The notes: generated from the sequence alone by a model not told the origin. A DNA stretch of 64,000 nt from Naganishia liquefaciens (GCA_013423385.1 BLZA01000017.1:682001-746000), one strand, 5' to 3'. Shown: positions 24,342 to 36,506, counted from the stretch's first letter. A program made the numbers and translations.

Positions 24342-25177
24342 TACAATACAGTGGCAGCTGGAGCTGTAATGCCCAAACTCATTGTAATTTCACTGAAGTA
24401 CCTTGTATAATTCCCATGAAATATTGTATGTGCATTGAACGATCCCTACGCCCACAGTCCATGTAGCCCATACGAGCGTAACCGTCGACGTGCTTACGCA
24501 CACCCCACGGGGCTTCACATCCGAAGAATTCCGCCCTGCTTGCTGGTGAAGAGATCGTTCAAGACTGAATTTTGTTCTTCCGAGGCTGATGAGGGCGCGC
24601 AGCTACAAACGATTCGAAAAAATCAGCGATGCGAGCCCTGTCTGCCCCGGATCTTCTTTAGCCTCCGGAGCTTAGCAAATCGAATTGGCGTTGTATCATG
24701 TTGAGAGGAACGATCTAGCAGAAACAGTCGATCATCGTAAAGCTTCACGATGATCGATGAGATCTGGAAGAAAGTCGGAGTTGGTTCCATGCTGTTGATC
24801 GGTTGTCCGTCGCCGAGAATTCGGGAGTGCAGAAGGTAACAGTGTGCCCGAGCGAAGATGACAGGTGCAGCTTTTCTTTTATGAGCAAGCAAGTGCACGT
24901 CGAGCGATCGAAACTGCGCTTGACCCCAAGTCGCGCTTTCTTGATGTTTCTGAACAATGTGACCGCTCGCCGTCAAGCGACTATCGATGATTCTACGAAT
25001 GATTGTTCGCTACCCAAGACAGTGCATGTGTTCCTCCAGGCTCTTCTCAGAAACCTGCTAGAGGGCATGACTGTTCAGCGGATGTCTTCTCCAAACACAT
25101 TCCCCTATCATGATTGCGCCATTACGCCACCAGTCCAGGTCAATACAGCAACTATCCTCCCGCCTATGCGGCGATAA
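24342..25177. other. Convergent intergenic region, BBC1 to NPR2
   Basis: About 0.84 kb between convergent stop codons. Overlapping open frames on both strands (24803-25177 plus, 24976-24623 minus) lack motifs and splice continuity. I regard the region as two 3' UTRs and spacer. Confidence 0.45.
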
Positions 25178-28100
25178 TCATCTCAGTACTATAACCACCT
25201 TGCCATAATCACCTCTTTCCATGGCCTCGGCCTTCTCCCTCCTCCTACTCTCGCTCCATTCTGCTCCGCTGTTACTGCCTGACGCCCACCCTTTTGTATC
25301 GTGATTCCATGAGGCAAAGTCTGCCTCTTCGGCAATCTTGCGCAAGAACCTGTCGAGCGTCTTCCAGCCCATCTTGAAGCGCACTTGGATTTCGTCCGTA
25401 TGATGCGTGCCATCGAGGTATGGCTTGAGGCTCTCCCGCAGCTGTGCCTCTTGCTCGGCGATGGAGGCGTTGGGATAAGAGTGGAACGAGACGTGCGAGA
25501 GGTGTTGCGAAGATAGGAAGCGTGAGGAGTGCCGATTATTGGCAGTCGTGCGACGGCTGTTGGCATTTCCGCTACCCCCGATCTGGACATTGGAACCGTT
25601 CGCGCCAGGATGCGCATACATGGTATTCTTTGCGTACCGCCGACTCGCTGAGCCGGTTCCCACCTGACCGCTTCCGACGGAAGGTGGACGCAATGCCAGT
25701 GAAGCGGTCGTGACATACGACGTCGAGATTTCCTGCCCCGCTTGGGAATCTTGGTGGCTGCTGAGATTACTATTTGAGGGTAAACTGGTTGAAGGTGCAA
25801 CAGCCATTGATGAAGGCTGCGTGAACATGTGTCCTTGCGAGGTCCGGTTCTCGGTCGATGGTTGTGCAGATCCGCTTCTGTTGCCGGCCCCCATGCCCGG
25901 TATGCGCATAAAGCCGCTGGTCAAACCGCTTGTAATCGAGCCTCGATGGGCAGGATGCGCCGTTTTCGCCTTGGTCAAGCCTGTAGGTGGGGACCCCGCG
26001 ATAGCCAAACTATCCGACGACTTTGCTGATCGAATCGTCATTCCAGATGTATTCGGCTGCGAACCGTGCTCATCCCGAGGTCCACTATGCTGCGAATGCC
26101 GATCCGAGAAAGAAGTCCATTGCGCCTGGCCCGAGCTGGACTCGCGCTGACCCTGGCGCATCTGCGTCTGGCCCTGTCCCGGATGCATGCTTGAGATCCG
26201 ACTGAGCTGCGAATCCATGGCTGAGTCCAGCGCAGTACCCGTCACGCTCACAGAAGGCGGCATCACAGCTTCCTCCATGATGGGCCAACGGTGCACGCGC
26301 CGCAGGAATCCCTTGATGATGCCGAACGTGACGAAGCGCCGGATATCGATCCCGCGAACGGCTTGCGCGTTGTCAATCGCCCATTGGTGGACGGTGATTC
26401 CGGGCCGAAGGGCCGAGTAGAGTTCCAGAAGGACGGGCCAGGATGGGCGTTGGTAGTCTGCGATGTGTCAGCGATGGCAACCTTCGTTGCGACACGACTT
26501 ACCCGGTCGAGTCACGTATAATCCGCACTCTTCCGACACGCTATCATCCCTTGACATTTTCTGAATGGCAGGTTTAACTGTATACATATTGGAGTATTGA
26601 AAGATATCAATCATCATAATGACTTGGTAGTATCTGATAGAGACGTCAGATCTCGTCTTCCTCCACTGGGGTCAGACTCACAAGAAATGCTGAACGCACA
26701 GCCTAACACAATCAATGTCGGCATCGGCGAGTTCGGCAATTCGACTGACGTGGTTGACGCCATTGATGTGCTCGGATACCTAAAGCGACCTTAGCACATG
26801 CCGAACCACAGATGGCAGTACGCACTCGTTGCGCTGTGATATCCCAGTTGTCGTCCTTGACCTTGTTGAAGTCGATAAGGGGTACGGGCACATGCCAGTC
26901 CTCGACAACGGCAGGGTTCGCTGCAATTGCGAATGAGCTGAGTCTCACATGCGCGCGCTCGCAAACTCACGATAAAAGGGAAACAACTTGAGCTCGAGGT
27001 AGTTGATACCGTCGATGGTGATGGACGTTTCAGAGTACGAATTCAAGTCTTCAAACATTTGGTCAATGACGTTTTGGATGTTGGCCCGAGTCGAACGATG
27101 TGTGAGGTATTGCGAATCCAGCTGGTGCTTGCTGTGAGTATACACTAGCCGAATGTTGAAACGGTAAACGCACCTCACACGCCCGAAAGATCCTCCCACA
27201 CTTGCGCACCACCGGCTCAAACGCACTCAAATCACTCGCTCTGTCAAACACAAAAGCGACGTTCCAGATGAACTGATTTCGCGGGTACCGCTCGTCCTCG
27301 ATCACACATGGAAAACTGAGGATCCGGTGCCGGCCGAGCGTGCAGGTGACGAGCCGATGCTTGAGCGCCGATTTACCTATGATGTATTCGCTTATTTGGG
27401 AGAAATCGAGAAGCGGGCCCGTGGCGGCGGGGGAAGCGGTGGTTGGAACGTGATTAATGGAAGAGTGGCGGGTTGTTGCTGGTGAGGGATTGCGCAATGA
27501 TGAGCCGCGCCAACGGCCCAGACGGCTTGGACTGACGGACGCAGTGCGTCCTGCCGCTGTCCGTGTGCTCGAGCGCGAGGCGAGGCGTCCAAGACTCGAC
27601 GACATCATCCCCATCGTGGTATCGACCTGCAGCTCCTGAGGGTGAATGTCCACCGCGTGAATATGGCTCGCCGGACGCGAGATGCGGTCCCTCCCCGTTG
27701 GGGATTCGGATGCGCAGCGGGACAACGATCCCGTACCCGTTCTTGACGTTGTCTGCATCCTCCCCCTTTCAACATCCCGCGCCCTGTCCCGTGTGAACGG
27801 CCCGATCCGCCTCGCGCGCGCCGGGTCATCGTGAAACACTTCGGGCGAGGTATCCCTCGATGCCGGTGTCGAACACGTATGAAGCGACGCCATTGTCGTC
27901 GAAGTCCCCATCGGTTCAGGCACCGAGGGCCCCTCTATGACGTCCGTACTCGCATTCACGAGCGGCGTCATCCCCATTCCGGGATCCCTCGTCATGGGCG
28001 AAACGGGCGTCATCCCCGCCTCGGCCGCGTAATCACGCTCGCCCATCGTCCGACGCGACGCTGTACTCCCCCTACGCATGACTAGTCCATCCTCGGTCTC

Positions 28101-28330
28101 TCCCGCACGCTCGGTGCTTTCCCTCCGGGAGACAGATTGCGGTTCCGAGAGCGGCTCGACATGAGAGATGAGCGTTTCGGGGGTCTTGTAAGGTACGATG
28201 GGTCCTTGCTTTGGATGAAAGGTGGCATAGAAGATCTGCAGAGAGGATTGTGGTCAGGCTTTTCCGCGCTGGGAAGAGGAGCAGGACTTGCGCCTATTAT
28301 CTGGGGGAGGAACGACTCATCCAAGTTCAT
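25178..28330 (-). CDS. NPR2: Nitrogen permease regulator 2 homologue (GATOR1/SEACIT subunit)
   Basis: Subunit of the GAP complex that turns off TORC1 at the vacuole when amino acids are scarce. The N-terminal exon, right after an acceptor near 28240, reads IFYATFHPKQGPIVPYKTPE. After a Ser/Arg-rich insert come FSQISEYIIGKSALKHRLV, GRHRILSFPCVIEDERYPRN, QFIWNVAFVFDRASDLSAFE and VRKCGRIFRACE, then DGINYLELKLFPFY, DWHVPVPLIDFNKVKDDNW, FLRRVHRWPIME and a C-terminal helix-turn-helix-like block, LDGTHHTDEIQVRFKMGW. It ends YGKVVIVLR with TGA at 25180-25178. The order fits NPRL2/Npr2. The presumed first exon (MNLDESFLPQ, ATG 28330-28328) does not join in phase by any GT-AG pair I can find, so the first junction is unresolved. 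A long Ser/Gly/Gln-rich insert precedes the C-terminal block. Confidence 0.87.
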
Positions 28331-28564
28331 TGCTCGCGGGTGAGGGATGTCTGGAACGAAATGCAATGGAATGGAATGGAATGGCACGGAGCATCCATGC
28401 CTGTGTGCGTCCTCTTGCGCACTGCACCACGCAACGCGGGTTGTTTACTTTGTGTATTAGGTAATCTGTCTCAGATTAGCATCATCCCATGCGCACGCCC
28501 ATCATGCTCAAACGCATCGCATTGTTCACAAAGGGCCGCCCCTTCTCGCTCAGCCATCCGCACC
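28331..28564. promoter_or_regulatory. Divergent promoter, NPR2 / STE7-like
   Basis: About 230 bases shared by the minus-strand Npr2 gene and the plus-strand MAPKK gene. It contains a short tandem of tggaa units (about 28363-28386). No other site can be named with confidence. Confidence 0.45.
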
Positions 28565-30132
28565 ATGGACACATTCACCCCGACAATCGCCAAGAAGCGC
28601 CGCAATGCCAAGGGCCTCCAGCTCTCATCGCGGTCCCTCGCACCACCACTCGCCGCGGGTCATGCAGAGGGCGAGCCCGTGATTCAGGATGCGCTGAGCG
28701 AGTATATGGGCATGAATCAGGCGACGCCGACGGTCGCGTCCTCTGCGTCACGGATGGAAGAAGAAAAGGCATTGACGCCGACGCAGGCGAGGAGGCCCTT
28801 ACAGCTGAATACGGGAATCCGGCGGGCGCCCGCTGCGCCGAATGCGACGGATTCTACCGCCGAGCTTGAATCCTCGCTCGCGTCGACGTCGCTCTCTTCC
28901 GCGCCAAAGAAGCCACGGCCGACAAAACCAAAGAAACAGACGTCGTCGTCCAAGAGTGAGCGGGATATCCGTGTTGTCGGAGAGTTCGGCGAGTTGCGGC
29001 CCGAGGATTTCCGTGCCGTAGGGGATCTTGGCGCCGGGGCGGGCGGGCAGGTGGACAAGGTCGTGCATCTCCCAACGGGGAAGATTATGGCGAAGAAAGT
29101 ATGCACCGTGCTCTCAGAAGTAATGTGGTGACTGTGCTGACCCGTCCGAAGCTCGTCATCATCGACGCCAAACCCGCCGTGCGTAAACAGATTCTCCGGG
29201 AATTGCAGATCATGCATGGCTGCTCGTCACCATTCATCGTCAGCTTTTACGGCGCGTTCATGAAAGAGCCGCACATCTGCATCTGCATGGAGTACATGGA
29301 CCGCACGTACGTTGATATGTCCCAACGCATTCCTCGCTTCACTCACGTGAACCCTCGCATAGATCCCTCGAAGGCATCTCGAAGAAACACGGCGCCATCC
29401 CCATCCGTATTCTCTCTCGTATAGCCGAAGCTGTTCTCGAAGGCTTGACATACCTCTACGACGAGCATCGCATCATTCACCGCGATATCAAGCCGAGCAA
29501 TATCCTCGTCAATTCCGAGGGCGCCATCAAGCTCTGTGATTTCGGGGTCAGCGGCGAGCTGATTGACAGTATAGCAAATACATTTGTGGGGACGTCAACG
29601 TATATGAGTGTAGGTCTTGCAGCGCTTCTCGAGACACCGCTGACAGCTCCACCTACAGCCGGAGCGAATTCAAGGCGGTGAATACTCCGTTCGTTCCGAT
29701 ACCTGGTCTCTCGGAATAAGTCTCATCGAACTCGCCCTCGGGCGCTTTCCCTTCTCCAACGACGACGATCCGGCATCTCCCGCTACGCCCGCCGCCACCA
29801 CTTCCGACTTGCACTCCACGGCGCGAGCCAAGCCCGCGAACGCTGCGGGACCGAATATGTCAATATTGGACTTGCTGCAGTATATCGTGAATGAGCCGGC
29901 GCCGAGGCTCGTTCCGGTCGACAAGTTTCCGAGGGAGGCGCATATGTTTGTGGATGACTGTTTGAGGAAGGATCCTGGGTTGAGGAAGAATCCAAAGGAA
30001 TTGCTGGTTAGTCTGGTGTGGACGAGTGGTCTTTGGATGGAGTCCTGATCTTGCGCTTAGCTATATGACTGGATTCGGGGAAGCGATGTGACGCCAGAGG
30101 AGATGAGGGTATGGGCGGACAGTATGGCATAA
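28565..30132 (+). CDS. STE7: MAP kinase kinase, Ste7/Fuz7 type
   Basis: Dual-specificity kinase of the pheromone/filamentation MAPK cascade. The N-terminus ([20 protein letters not shown]) is basic and Leu-containing, resembling a MAPK docking site. Kinase domain: [20 protein letters not shown] (Gly-rich loop), IMAKK (lysine), [38 protein letters not shown], then [15 protein letters not shown] and [20 protein letters not shown]. The activation segment [18 protein letters not shown] has the MAPKK phospho-acceptor spacing. [18 protein letters not shown] and an insert precede [15 protein letters not shown]; the end is [19 protein letters not shown] with TAA at 30130-30132. Introns interrupt at least after IMAKK, after EYMDR, in the activation segment and near the C-terminus. 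[12 protein letters not shown] and ELALGRFPF favour Ste7/Fuz7 over Pbs2 or Mkk1. Confidence 0.93.
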
Positions 30133-32045
30133 AATGGCGAGAGATGGTTGTGACTGGTCGCATATACTATTTTTGCAGTGATAGCCATAGCTTTCTCACG
30201 AAGGCTGAGCCTGTCATAGACAGCCAGGCGCAGGGCGGTAAGAATGGGGGTATCAGAACGCACGCGGATATTGGCTTTTGTCACGCCGCATGTCTCAATA
30301 ATAAATGGACAGTCGTCTCAGTGAGGTAGATGTTGTCGAGTATCAGCATCTCCGCTGCCTTTCCGGTACAAAGCCGAATCACTCTTATACCTTCGTAAAA
30401 GAGCCGTCTCCTAATCCTTATTTGGCGTTTCAGATCTTGTTTGCCACCCACTAACAGCTTCCTTGCCCAACTTTGGTTTTACGGGATTCCGGCCGAGCTT
30501 CCGAAACGCGGATGAACTAATGAAACTTCCATCAGGTTTCCAATTCATCATGCAAGATGTTTGGAGTATCAACTGTTCAGCCCAACTGCATAGGTATACG
30601 ATCGACAGCTGTCCCGGAACATCTATGACGTCGCCCGGACGTTCCGTAATGTTTTGCCTATAGGGTCGCAGCGGTAACGACGCAAACTGCTGGAGTACAC
30701 GCATGTCATGCACGATGTCCGTTCTCAACTCTCATAATGCCTGCACATCCATCATACTCCGCTCATCGCCGTCATAAAGAAGCAATACCTGAGGCAGTGG
30801 GACCCTGTTGACTGGCATTCAGGGAATCATCAGAGGAGTGCGACGAGAGAAGAGGCCTTCTGAGTCCCAGGCTGAGCTTGCTGGAATACCTGGTCCGTTC
30901 CGCTTTTCATAATCTCAGCAGACAACGGGGAGGTAATGTGAACATGACCGTAGTGGTCACCTGAACTCAGCTTTACCTGATGACGAAGGTATCGTATTGC
31001 TCTTTGCGTTCACTGCAAGGATATTCATCCTGTCTACTGCTTCTACGTGAACGCATTTCGGATCTCGTCGTGTCGCCATGGAAAACGTTTCAAGCTTTCA
31101 CGAAGAATTTCTAATGAAATGGCAAAGTTTGAGTGCTGAGTGTACGCTTGAAGGGACTCCCTCAGGCATCTGTCGGACCTGCAACCATATGACATCTCCA
31201 TTTTTAAAAGGACAGACATCAGAAGCTCGACGTCATTTCCAGCTGCTTCGAGAAGACAAATTCAAACTCAATTACCTTGATATCGGTGGCTGAGCAGCTT
31301 AGTGGATACGTCTTCAAAGGCACTTGTTATGATCAAATGTTCAAAGGCACTCAAAGGGGCGAAAGCGCTGGCGGAAGTCCAAAGAACATCTGTTCGAGCG
31401 CGAAAGGCAAGTTAAGTTGAAGAACCTTCTACTTTCGTCGCCAATTATAAAAGTATGATGCGCAGATTCAGGGCCTCTTGCAATAATTGTGCAATCAGCA
31501 TCACTGGATCGCACTTAAAGCGGAGTAGAGTATCAGGATCAGGCAGCAGCTGGCCAATCGCGCGACGACGATCCCCTCTCTAAGTGCAGCAGAACTTTAC
31601 ACTGTCGTACTGTCGACGCTCCGCCGATCAGACATCGCCCAAGGGAAGTCGCCCAAGGGAAGTTTCACGTGCAGGGTCTCCCGCCTCATGGCCGGAAAGA
31701 GAAGGCCGGGCATCTAGCGGAGGACAAAAGAGCCTGGGGGTGCGAGGTGATCAGCTGTGGAAGTGTGGCTGGGAGGATCGGCGGTGATTCGCGCAATACC
31801 AGGAGTAGGGGTGAGTCATTGATCGTGTCAGCTCAAGTGGCGAGTACCTTATAACATTCTGCCAGTCTGCTTTATAGCTCTATACCCCTTGAAAGTCGAC
31901 AATTTCATTTCATAACATTCGGTACCTTACTTCGCATCACATCTCGAAAAGACACAGAATATTACAAGATTCAGCATAGTCGACACAACGCCTCCGATAA
32001 TCAGTCTTACCAATCTTCTGCACTCATCAAGTCAACAAGCCCGCA
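30133..32045. promoter_or_regulatory. Long 5' intergenic region upstream of the SIN-type kinase
   Basis: 1.9 kb, one of the largest gaps in the window. No spliced gene can be built. A 71-codon frame at 31078-31293 (MENVSSFHEEFLMKWQSL) is the only coding-like item and could be a small gene or upstream ORF. A 14-bp direct tandem repeat lies at 31636-31663. Close to the kinase start, a tttatag/tataccc stretch near 31871 could serve as a TATA-like element. Confidence 0.4.
31636..31663. repeat. 14-bp perfect tandem duplication
   Basis: cgcccaagggaagt occurs twice head to tail. It lies about 380 bases upstream of the kinase start codon. Confidence 0.85.
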
Positions 32046-35000
32046 ATGCCTCCCAAACATCTCGCCAAGCAAGCACCTGCGCTGCCTCCCCTTCCTGACA
32101 TACAGAGAGGTCTACCTCTACATCAGGAGGTCGATATACCCGAGCTCCGCTCCAGACTTGACAGGCATGCTTCAACCAACGACAAAACTCTACAGGATTC
32201 AAGCTCGCCAACGAAGCTCTTGGGACCCGCTGTGTCGGTCGAGTCTCATCCTCGACGACCGTTCTCGCCGACGAACCTCGCATTGAAGTCTGGCAAGACC
32301 ATCAAGGCGTTCTTTCGCCATCATCGACACAGTGACTCACTGCCAGTCATCAATTCTGCGGCTACTCTCGGTGTAAATGACAATGAAAGCAGTTCCCCTC
32401 TGCGAAGAAGGTCAACCCAAGCCAAAAAGCATGAAAGCTTCGATATCCACGTGGCTCCATTGAAGCCATACGCCATGCGTCAATTGAATAATGACTCCGC
32501 AGCCAATGATCAGACCATTCATCGCAGCTTAGCCGATAGACCGTCGGAGGTCAAGGTCGATTTCCCCCGGACAGAAGAGAAGGGCACATCCGCTGGCAAC
32601 GTGGGCGAAGAGGCATTTCCTCTGCGTCAACCCCGACGTTCCCTATCGTTCTTTAGAGACGCCTTGAAAGGCAAATCCGTCACGAAGATCGTGTCACCGC
32701 CGCTACTGAGCGACACACAAAATGCAAAGATCACTCTGGAGACGACCCGAAGACAACGACCGTTATCAACAGCAGTAACCGTCATCTCCTCTCCATGCAG
32801 CGATCGTCCGCATCCAACCGAGCCGGAGAAGACCCGTCCGCTTACAAGACTGCCGGCTACACATCAAGCAGAGAGGTTCCTAGATATGGATAAAGCTGAA
32901 GGCCCCCCAGTGCCCCGGAAGCCGGACATTCCTTCAAGAAAAGTTCAGCAACAATCCCTGTCCGTCAAAGACAACCAGCTAGACAGTCTCTTGTCGACCT
33001 CGACGCCAGATCCCGGCTCTTCCGTTCACCTGGAACCCACAAGTTCCCCGGATCATCAACAAATACCGCTTACATCACAACAGTCCGCTATAACCTCCAT
33101 CACCGTCAACTTGGATTCTGACCCAGATCGAGAGGCACACTATCTGCTCAGGATGGCGTGTACCTATCTGACGAAAACAATTTTGCCAGAGTTGAAGACG
33201 GCGATCAAACAGACCGCATCCCCAGCGGGATGCTCTTTCTCTTCCACGACACCAGTCAAGCCAAATCTGCCGACAGCGTCGGAAAGGGCAGATGCGCTAC
33301 GCGCAAACGTGCAGGACAAAATCAAACTCATCCAGAGAATGGAGAAAGCCTGGGGAATCGAGTGGATGTTGCGCGGCAAGGATGGTTTCACCGTCAACGA
33401 TGCCCGGAAAGCAAAGGAGAGGGACACCTTCCGCCGAGCGATTGATGATGGTGTCGTGCTGTGCTTGTAAGGTACCTGTTCTGAGGAGAAATTCTCTCGC
33501 TGAAAGTCCTTCTATTCTTTCCAGTCTGCTGTTGCGCTTAAAGCATACGAAGCCTACTATAGGTGGCCGAGGCATCCTTCTGGCATCTCCTGCTTGCAGC
33601 AAGAATAATTTATCCCTGGCTTGGGAAATGGCGCCTGGACTGCCCTTGCCTGTGGAAGAGGCCTCATTCTGGACTCCTCGCACAGATCTCTCTGGCATCC
33701 GTATCTATGCGGCAGCGCGCCTGATTGTGGCTTTGGCTCGCTTGGCTGGTCCTCAACAACCGCATTCTGGTGTCGACAGCTTGGAAACGTCGAACCAAGC
33801 TTCGGACGAGGAGGACACGATTGGAAGTCATCACTTGGCCTCTGGATCATCTCAGTTGACCTTAGCCTTCCAGAAATGTGCAGAACGCCCTCCGCTTTTG
33901 ATTCGACGGCTAAGCTCAAAGTCGACGACATCCGGTACTTCAAAGCCGCAGCAAGCTATCACCTCGGATCCTCCCGATCTAGCGCAGTCTACCAAGTCCG
34001 GTAGTGACAATCAGCAGAAAGCAAGAACCAAGCTATCTGACATCAAGTCTACCGAGAAATATCCTGTCGTCACTAGATCTTCCAGTTTGCCTGTAGCCCT
34101 TGCGACGTCAGACATTCCCAAGAATGACACGCATGGGTTGACGTTTCGTCGCCCCATCTTGAGAGCGAGGCAGTCCTTCGCAAGTTCTGCTACTATTGGC
34201 TATACATCTACGGCAGACAGCAAATCTAGAAACTCGGTATGCCTACCGGAATTTATCCCTGAAGGCGCCGATGAGATGCTCTTCGTCGAGAAAGGCAGTT
34301 CGAGCGGTCCAACGGATACTACTTCCATCGGCTCGCCAAATCGCATTGTCAGCTTTGGGCTCAGCGATGAATATGCGCAGCAACAAGTCAGGACCTTTCG
34401 CTCGCAGACCAGATATCGAGTGCGGATCGAGAAACCGAGATGTTTTCAGGAGCACATGTCGGCCAATGACTCTGCCATTGCGGATGAGGATGAGGTGTCT
34501 GTGAAAGAAAGTCCCGAACCTATCGGTATCTCGACGGAAAGGGGTGGGGACATGGTATCTCTTCCTTCGACACCGATACGCAGGTATTCTGCTAGGTCCA
34601 ACGCTGTCAAATTGCAATCCGCATCCTCTCCACATCAGGCACGTCCTGCTAAAGCTAGTTCGATCAGTAATGCTATTCCCATGTCGCCAAACGCCTTTCC
34701 AGGGACACCTCCAAAAACGCCCAGAAATCACTCTGGTATCTTGCCGCATTCTCTCGCAAGCAGTCGGCGTACGTCTTACGCGTCAAGTATCGGAGAAAGC
34801 ACGACCAGTCGTTATTCTAGGCAGATTATCGAAGTCTCGGTGAACGGAAAGCGAAAGGCCAATTTCGTATGTCACATTTCTCGAATTTAGCATGAGCTAC
34901 CCCAAATGACATGTCACCTTTCAGCAACTCGGGAATTGCATCGGCAAAGGCCAATATGGAATTGTATTCCGAGCTTTGGATTTGGCCACGGGACGCTTTG

Positions 35001-36506
35001 TAGCCATCAAACGGATCGATATTCAAGGTATGAAAGCGGAGGAGGTCGGCCAAATCATGAGAGAAGTGGATCTCTTAAAGCGTTTGAAACATCCTGGGAT
35101 TGTACGATATCTTGGTATGGCCAAGAGCGATGAGAGACTCGACATCGTACTCGAGTGAGTCACGGGAAGACAGGCGATCCCAACCTTGGCTGACAGGTGT
35201 CTTGCAGATTCATCGAAGGAGGTTCTCTCGCTCATTCCGTCAAATCCTTTGGACCACTCAATGAGGAGCTTGTTGCCGGATATGTTGGCAAAATTCTCGA
35301 AGGCCTGAATTTCCTTCACTCTCAAGATGTGAGTTTTCATGATAAGCCCACCTGCTGAAATACTAAGTCTTACCTCAAGGTCGTGCATTGCGATCTGAAA
35401 GCAGCCAACATTCTGACAACAAAGACTGGCAACGTCAAGCTTTCGGATTTTGGGGTATCCTTGAATTTGAAAGTCGTCGGCCAGTCCAGAAAGGACGACG
35501 TGGTTGGAAGTCCCAATTGGAGTACGTTGATCCGCGCCTGATTCTCGACTTAGAAAGCTCATACGGCCTCCTAGTGTCACCTGAAGTCATCGAAATGAAG
35601 GGTATCTCGACGGCGGCTGATATCTGGTCTCTTGGTGCAACAATTATCGAACTCATCACGGGCAAGCCGCCGTACCATTACATGGAAAACGGGATGGCGG
35701 TTATGTATCGCATTGTCGACGAAGAAATGGAAATACCTGAAGGTTGTTCTCCAAGTCTGGTCGACTTCTTGACGCAATGTTTCCGAAAGAATGCTAGGGA
35801 CCGCCCCACTGCAGAGGATCTCTTCGAGCATGAGTGGATCAAGAGTCAAATCGGTCTCGACCCCGTAAGCTTTGCTTCGCGGTCTGGTTTGCGATCGCTA
35901 ATCTTGATTCAACCGTCGCAGCACCTGCGCCACCATGATAGCATACCGTTTCTTCGTCGAATATCCACGGACGCCTTCAAGCTAAGAGAAGAACCCCTTG
36001 ATGCAGACCAAGACAGATCTTGGTACGCCGGACCTCAAGAAAGTTCTGACGGAAACGAATTTCGCCGAATCCCAGAGACAGCGGAACCGCGTCGGCCAAA
36101 TCTGCCTGCTGTTATGTCGAGTTTGTCGGACATATCGACAGCTCCCTCTCCGCAAGGGATTCTTGGACTTACAGCGGGAGAGGAAACGGAAACAGCTCGA
36201 CTTCGTCGCTTGACTTTCGAGAAACTCAGCAGGAATGCAACCCAAAACCCTCCGGAAAAGACAGATTCTACAGCTACCGGGAGTCGATTGTTCAGCCTGA
36301 CCTCGCATCAAGAGAATCAGGACCCAAGGTCGATGCGATCGCTGTCAGGCGGATCGCTCCCCAAGCAGGAATCCAAGACAGCAGGTCACGAGGAGCTCGC
36401 ATCGAAAGAATGCTTAGCTGCTTCCGCTGGAATTACCGGAACAATGGATCAAGCTGGCAGCAAGACCTCAGAGGCGGAAGTGAAATCGGAGTGCACGATC
36501 ATGTAA
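32046..36506 (+). CDS. Protein kinase of Cdc7/SepH/Cdc15 type with CH-like module and CAAX-like C-terminus
   Basis: Likely kinase of the septation-initiation/mitotic-exit network. ATG 32046 (MPPKHLAKQAPALPPL) opens a disordered Ser/Pro-rich region of about 350 residues. A folded block then spans an intron (about 33467-33526): IEWMLRGKDGFT, RDTFRRAIDDGVVLCFLLLR, SKNNLSLAWEMAPGLP, DLSGIRIYAAARLIVALARL; this resembles the divergent calponin-homology domain of Cdc24-like proteins (inference). After another disordered stretch comes the kinase: IGKGQYGIVFRALDLATGRF, VAIKRIDIQGMKAEEVGQIM, ILEGLNFLHSQ, VVHCDLKAANILTTKTGNV, LSDFGVS, GSPNWMSPEVIEM, IWSLGATIIELITGKPPY and RDRPTAEDLFEHEWI. The catalytic loop has Cys in place of the HRD Arg. 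The tail ends SECTIM with TAA at 36504-36506. The PNWMSPEVIE block and RPTAEDLF region match Cdc7/Cdc15 better than Ste11/Bck1. Confidence 0.92.

Noticed and set aside
24803-25177. 124-codon plus-strand frame between BBC1 and NPR2
   Set aside because: No homology-like motif, overlapped by an equally long antisense frame, and situated where two 3' UTRs are expected.
28565-30132. Assignment of the MAPKK to Pbs2 or Mkk1 type
   Set aside because: The activation segment and the ELALGRFPF block fit Ste7/Fuz7 better, and the long N-terminus typical of Pbs2 is missing.
32046-36506. Assignment of the kinase to Ste11/Bck1-type MAPKKK
   Set aside because: The PNWMSPEVIE block, the VVGQSRKDDVVGSP activation region and the kinase C-lobe match Cdc7/SepH/Cdc15, and no SAM or RA domain is seen upstream.
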